DNA of 64,000 nucleotides from Lytechinus variegatus (taxonomy: Eukaryota > Echinodermata > Echinoidea > Temnopleuroida > Toxopneustidae), in contig NC_054751.1 of assembly GCF_018143015.1 (NCBI RefSeq), positions 31,138,347 to 31,202,346 of the forward strand, in the 5' to 3' direction. Under the pieces are notes generated by a model. That model did not search any database. It worked only from the letters and a program-made list of their open reading frames with translations, and was not told the DNA's origin. A program made the position numbers and the translations under genes. Positions 58,816-64,000 of the stretch are shown in pieces (the stretch's first letter is position 1; every line of letters starts with the position of its first letter).

Positions 58816-61800
58816 ATACTAATACTACTACTACTACTACTGCTGCTGCTGTTGCTGCTGCTACTCCTATAATAATGAAAGCATATACTTCAAGTACAGT
58901 GATATTAGTACTATAGTAACAGTCTGCTATCTTATTAATTATATTTCTCCAACATTCATCTAATATGGTAAATAAATTGGACGATATATCTTAGAACAAA
59001 TGCGATTATAGCTGTCTCTTTGGAGGAGAAGGAAATGACAGATACCACAAAGTGCCTCCATAATCATGACAGTTGATATGGCCGATGATTACGACTGATC
59101 ACCTGATGAATCAGAAAATATTGAGGGGGGGGTCCACCTTGACGACAAGCTTATAGAAAAAGAGCAATGAAAATTTGAGGAAAATGCCTAAAGAAAATAA
59201 TATATGAGTTTGGCTTTGAAAGTTTTAGGAATCACCAGTCTTCCCAATGTCAGGTTTTGCAAATCCTGTACACTTAAAATTCCCCAAATTTCATATGATT
59301 TTACTTACACACAATAATTATTTTATATTTTTTATAATGAAGTGTCATGAAAATAAACGCCTTCCGAAATTAACCACTGCGAAAAAAAGTGGAATTTCTT
59401 ACACCTCTGCCAGACTAATTATTGGGAGATCATCGCCCAGCATGAGACGTCACAAAATAAAACTTCAATAAATTACGAATACGTTATCATTTAATGAATT
59501 TCTGCTTAAGATATTTTATTATATTTCATTTCATTTTTATTTCGTTTTCAACAAAATATAAATCAAATAAATATAATCATAACAAGTCAACATGATAAAA
59601 AATATATTACAATGTCATAAAATCAACTTGACATAGACATTTATGAGAAAGTTACAAAGTAATCATGTGTAAATAATTTGTGATTTATAATTTGTGAAAA
59701 TGGAGGATCCCACTAAAAAGCTAAGCTTTCATATTGTGGGCTCCTCAAAATATGACAAATAGATTTTATATATACATATGTATATATATAATTTATATAT
59801 ATATAATTTATATGATTTGATATAAAATACATTTTCAATCTGTAACAATACCCTCTAAAACCTTATATGTCACCAAAAATGGTACTGATAAGTTGCTCTT
59901 ATGCTTTGTTCGATCACATCTCAATATTCATGGACCATTACTGTATGATGCATTTTCAGTAATTCGTGCCATGCACAGAATGACACTTTCATCAAAATTC
60001 ACCTGTCTTGAGGGTGGGTGTTATGCGTCAATAATGAATTCTGATCCTCGTCAGGTAATCAGCTAAATTAATTTATTTACAACGAGAGATCTCTTAAAGC
60101 CTGTTCGCTTCTATCATGTCTATAAACTGGTTTTACTCGGATAAAATGTCATTGGACGTATTGAAAAGCGGTGAGGAAGGACACAACTTGGATAAGTAAT
60201 GAGAATAAGGTGAATTAAGCGTTTTACATTAACAACTTCCTGGTCTGAATACTACAATGACAGGGCAATTTAATGGTATTGATAGCCCTTCTCATTTTCA
60301 TTAATTTAATTCGGTATTTTAGGCAATAGCAATGAATAATGGTATACCATCTCCCCCCCTCTCCCTCTCTCTCTCTCTCTCTCATCTCATCCATGTCCTA
60401 CCCTTTCTGCACGACCTTTCTCATCTGTCTGTAACCAGTCAGACTGCAGGCCACTATGCTAATGACGAAATTTATCCAAATCCTCTCGTGGCTGAATTCA
60501 CCTACCTGCAAAATCTCGAGAATTGTGAGACTTTCTTTCTCAAAGAAATTAACCACTTTATCATCAAGTACAATTGACTAATTTTGTACCATAACGTTAC
60601 TCTTTTAGATTGGTCATTTTTAAGTAAAATAATTTGATGAATAAGTGAATTTCAGCATAAAAAGATGCCCGAAACGGATTTTCTTTCTCTTTTTTTTCTC
60701 TTGCAAATTGTGCGAAACTTTTAATTTTGAGCCCAAGTACTATTTGTATCAGAAAGATCAAACTCTGTACTTTCGCACAATGTCACTCTTGATGTGGCAC
60801 GTTTTAAATGGGGCGGCAGCCAGCTTTTCCCCATCAAGATACAAGATGAAATTTCTGAGTAGCATAACATCCAGAGTTCTGATTGGCTGAATAATGTTTC
60901 AAAAAAACACTCGCGGTTAATTTGAAGACATGGTGAGTGCACACTGCGAGAGTCCCCAGCATGAATACCGTTGGAATGTGTGGTCTCTTTGACCAATCAG
61001 AGCGCAGTATCCTTGTTTTCAAGCTGCTAGATGTACTTGGCCTATGAAAAGCTGGATGTTGACCCATCTAAAATGCTTCTTCTTATAATTTAAAATATCA
61101 TGTTAAAGTGTAAATCCTAAGCTTTAATCATAATCTATAATCATTTGGGCCCAAGCAGAAATTAAGTGTAAAAACAACAACTTGTGCCGGATGAAAATAA
61201 TTATTTTGTATTATGTTTTAGATCATAAGTTTCACCTGTATTACAATGTTTATAGAAGTAATGTTCAATTTTTTAAAGTGATTTGGTCCGCACCAAACTC
61301 ATTAACTATGCAAAAACCTTCTAGTCATATAATCACTTGGACAAATGAAGATACTCTTGAAGACCTGCCGACTTATTGCACCTCCCCCCCCCCCCTCTCT
61401 CTCTCTCTTATTCTCTTTTTTCTCAACCCCCCCCCCCCCCCCCTCTTTTCCCCATACGTAAGTATATTCGTCTCTGAGATGTAAATGAGATTTACGGTCG
61501 GGGGTGAAAATCAAGGTCCCTCGAAGAGAATCTAAGGTTGTTGGTCCACTAGTAATTACTAAAGAAGTAATGTATTTCAATGTTAACCCCCATAGTCTGA
61601 TCCCAGTGCTTCTCTTATCTACAGGATAGTCCTAGTGATGTAAATTAAAGGTTACTCCATAGGGACAAGGACATTTATATGTACTATAAATGCGTATTTT
61701 CTTATCAGAAAAAAAAAACAGATTTCATATAGCTCCAAAACAAGCAAAAGTATATAAACACTCATGTACTATGCAATTCGTATCAATAAAAATTTTACAA

Positions 61801-63336
61801 TTTGAAAAAGTCCTGGGAATTGAAAAATATGTAACTTGTGGATTTTTTTTCCACCTATATTCTTGGGTTTGGGTCCCCGGGCTTGGGTCTAATCTATTAA
61901 TGTTTACCATTTCGCAGAAATTAGTTTATGCAGAAATGCTCATGTAAGGAAAGAAAGAAAGGCGATACAAACTGATCGTGCGGAACATTTCTCATACCTG
62001 TCTTTTGAATTTTTTAGCAAATTGAAATAAAGCAGATACATTCAAACATTTTTTAAAACAACTTTGCCATCCAAACTTACATTATGACAGTAGGTAAGCA
62101 CAACCTTTACCTATTTTTGCCTTCGGGATCTCAGGACATAACTGAAGGGAAAGTTTATTGCGGTCATCTCCAGCATTCTGTCTCTAAGTTTTTATCATTT
62201 AAAGTGGGGCAACATTTCATATTTCATTTAATAATTGTTTCTTCACACTTTTCCAAAGCTTGACAATGATTGACAAAAAGAAAATCAAGCCTATACCATT
62301 TCACGTGAATCGCAGCTACGTGTAAAGCGGATATGACGATGGCCTCGGTGTGTGGGGAGGGTATATCGAGGGGGCAAAATGGCGATGTATGAAGTGTTTG
62401 TCAACAGTTATATCGTCATTTGCTTAAAGAGATCTGTACCAATGTGTAAATGAGGAAAAAAAACTTCAGGATATTACAAATGCATAATTTTACAAGATTA
62501 TTTCTACCTTTTTTTATACACACTCATAATTTTTTTCTTTTGAAAATTAAAGTGACTGTATTCAATGAGCTTCCAACACATATGTGGCGCCCCTAGCCCT
62601 GCTCGTCCTTAAAGGGGAAGTTCACCCTGACAAAAAGTTTATTGTAAAAATAGCAGAAAAAATAATAAAAATTATTGCCGAAGGTTTGAGAAAAATTCAT
62701 CAAATAATTAAAAAGTTATTATAATTTCTATTATTCGATTTGTGACGTCATATGCGAGCAGCATTCCTACATAGCGAATGGTAAAAAATCAATGAAATGT
62801 CATTTTCTCAGAAAATTGAAAATGTTTTTCACTATAGCTTTTGTATATCAATAGACAAATCATTTCACACCCGATCATGAATAGAAAAACAAAATTACAT
62901 TATCAGGAACCACCATACAAAATTTGGAATTCATGCATTTTATATTACATAACACATGGGGCAGCTGCTCGTTTATGACGTCACAAATCCAAAATTTTGA
63001 ACTCTTATAACTTTCTTAATCTTTAACGGATTTTCCTCAAACCTTCACCAATATTTTTTACTATTTTTTCTGCTATTTTTACAACAGAGTTTTCTTCAGG
63101 GTGAACTTCCCCTTTAATGTTCTTCCCATGCTTATTTTTTTTGCAGACGATCAGGAATGTATCCAGAGACCAGGCTAATTTCTCATCGGGGGGACTACAT
63201 TTGGACGATCTGACCAATAATACGATTTCTGGATTCGCTGATAAAATATTCGATCGCTGTCATCCTGAAAAGCGCAATTACAAATGGGACATGGCAGGGG
63301 GCGTACACTTCTGTCTCACCGTGGTGTCTACTATAG
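57924..63336 (+). CDS. Two-pore-domain potassium channel, N-terminal exons (gene continues past window)
   Basis: Exon 1 (57924-58097, 58 codons) starts AACATGG and encodes a short basic N-terminus, the first membrane helix (RVIIPTVLWFSYLIIGAYMF) and a charged stretch. Exon 2 (63147-63336) encodes the rest of the extracellular cap, with sequons NVS, NFS and NNT and one cysteine, then the first pore helix WDMAGGVHFCLTVVSTIG. It ends in phase 1 inside the filter, just before the Tyr-Gly of the GYG-type sequence, a place where K2P genes often have an intron. K2P channels set resting membrane potential through a background K+ current. Subfamily cannot be told from 121 residues. The second pore and remaining helices lie beyond 64000. 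An upstream in-frame ATG (57879) exists but has a weaker context. Confidence 0.82.
58347..58629. mobile_element. Small foldback with CATTTCGTCTA motifs
   Basis: CCAACTCGTCTACT at the left pairs with GGACGAGTTGG at the right. Repeated CATTTCGTCTA or CATTTGGTCTA motifs occur on one side and GACGAAATGG on the other. Confidence 0.6.
58664..58860. repeat. ACT/CTG trinucleotide microsatellite
   Basis: ACT repeats with TGC interruptions; reverse complement of the AGT tract at 55249-55480, 3 kb away. Confidence 0.98.
62609..63117. mobile_element. Palindromic MITE family 3, intact copy
   Basis: Begins CTTAAAGGGGAAGTTCACCC and ends GGGTGAACTTCCCCTTTAAT. TGACGTCA occurs in each arm (62743-62750 and 62976-62983). 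Its right end is 29 bases from the K2P exon 2. Confidence 0.8.
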
Positions 63337-64000
63337 GTTTGTATTTTTTCTATTGTGATCGCTGACAGATGGGGAGAGTTTCGGGGCCATGCCCCTCCTC
63401 CTCCCCAAAAAAAAAAGAAAAATAGTTCCAAGACCTATAAAAAAAAACAAAGAAAAAGAAGGATAATGAAAGGAAAATAGTTTGTCATCTTATAAAAAGG
63501 TCAAAATTTTTGCTTGCGCACTTCGCTCGCTCGGGACTTCAACGGTATATATTTGAAAGTGATTTTTTTCTGTGAAAAGAGGGAAAATCTTAGTCAAACC
63601 AACTTCAGACTTCTCCGATTTAGACACACATCTCTCTCAAACCGAGCCATCAGTGACTCCACTCCAAGTATATTCTATTCTTGCAATGGAGTTTGGCGTC
63701 CAATAAAATATTGTAAAGATAGTAATGTCAGTATGATGATGTCTCGGAGGTCCCGGAATATTTTCTTTGTTGAATTATTCTTTCATATATTTGTATTTTT
63801 CACAGATTTTTGGATCTCTTTGTTTTATACATGCACTATTCCATTTATTATGATTTTCACAGATTTTTGGATCTCTTTGTTTTATACATGCACTATTCCA
63901 TTTATTATGATTTTCTCAGATTTTCAAATTAATTTTTCTCTGTGACTAAGGTACTTAATAATTAGCTTAATTTTGAAGAGGTTTTGATTCGCAGTAAGAA
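63337..64000. other. Start of K2P intron 2
   Basis: Follows the donor GTTTGT at 63337. Contains the 57-bp tandem duplication; no exon with the expected Tyr-Gly filter continuation was found. Confidence 0.6.
63801..63914. repeat. 57-bp tandem duplication in K2P intron 2
   Basis: Two exact copies starting CACAGATTTTTGGATCTC, followed by the start of a third (CTCAGATTTT). The unit length is a multiple of three and the frame stays open, but no domain is visible. Confidence 0.9.

Larger units (their letters stand above)
58098..63146. other. K2P intron 1 (5 kb)
   Basis: Contains a small foldback (58347-58629), an ACT microsatellite (58664-58860), AT-rich sequence around 59760-59820, pyrimidine tracts near 60350 and 61380-61440, and palindromic MITE family 3 (62609-63117). 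No alternative exon recognised. Confidence 0.6.

Noticed and set aside
58480..58916. Thr-, Leu- and Tyr-rich frames
   Set aside because: Produced by the ACT microsatellite and the adjacent foldback.
63514..63945. 143-residue frame as a third K2P exon
   Set aside because: It lacks the Tyr-Gly filter continuation and the second membrane segment; it arises partly from a 57-bp tandem duplication.

Overview
The window is animal nuclear DNA. Genes are split into short exons with GT-AG junctions, about half of the sequence is intronic or repeat DNA, and microsatellites and foldback repeats are everywhere. The secreted mosaic proteins (C-type lectin, PAN/apple, contactin-associated-protein-like fibrinogen module), together with palindromic MITEs and a foldback element built of 15-bp tandem repeats, point to a marine deuterostome, most likely an echinoderm such as a sea urchin. 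That assignment is an inference from gene and repeat style; no species marker is present.

Region 1 (1-26.6 kb, minus strand) holds two head-to-tail paralogous genes for secreted lectin-type mosaics. The complete one (ATG 26569, stop 7002) can be spliced into 26 coding exons with every phase consistent, 3840 nt including the stop, 1279 residues: signal peptide, CTLD, Cys-rich module, a module like cnidarian skeletal matrix protein USOMP5, CTLD, CASPR-type fibrinogen-like module, PAN, short linker, CTLD, CTLD, FN3, PAN. All module borders are phase-1 introns. The downstream paralogue (ATG 5429) repeats the first seven exons with almost identical lengths and runs off the left edge.

Region 2 (27-37.6 kb) is gene-free and dominated by an 8.6-kb nested inverted repeat (28984-37605), flanked by a 13-bp direct repeat. 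It is a foldback element with outer 16-bp repeats, inner 49-bp repeat arrays and an inner pair of 1-kb elements carrying nine DR1 nuclear-receptor-like sites.

Region 3 (40.2-48.5 kb, minus strand) is a complete ten-exon gene for a 547-residue leucine-rich-repeat protein of the AMN1/FBXL type.

Region 4 (48.5-57.9 kb) is gene-free and holds a second foldback element made of inverted 15-bp repeats, TIR elements and trinucleotide microsatellites. Region 5 (57.9-64 kb, plus strand) is the 5' part of a two-pore-domain potassium channel gene: first membrane segment, extracellular cap and first pore helix, ending at the intron inside the selectivity filter. The genes share no visible pathway, apart from the two lectin-mosaic paralogues.
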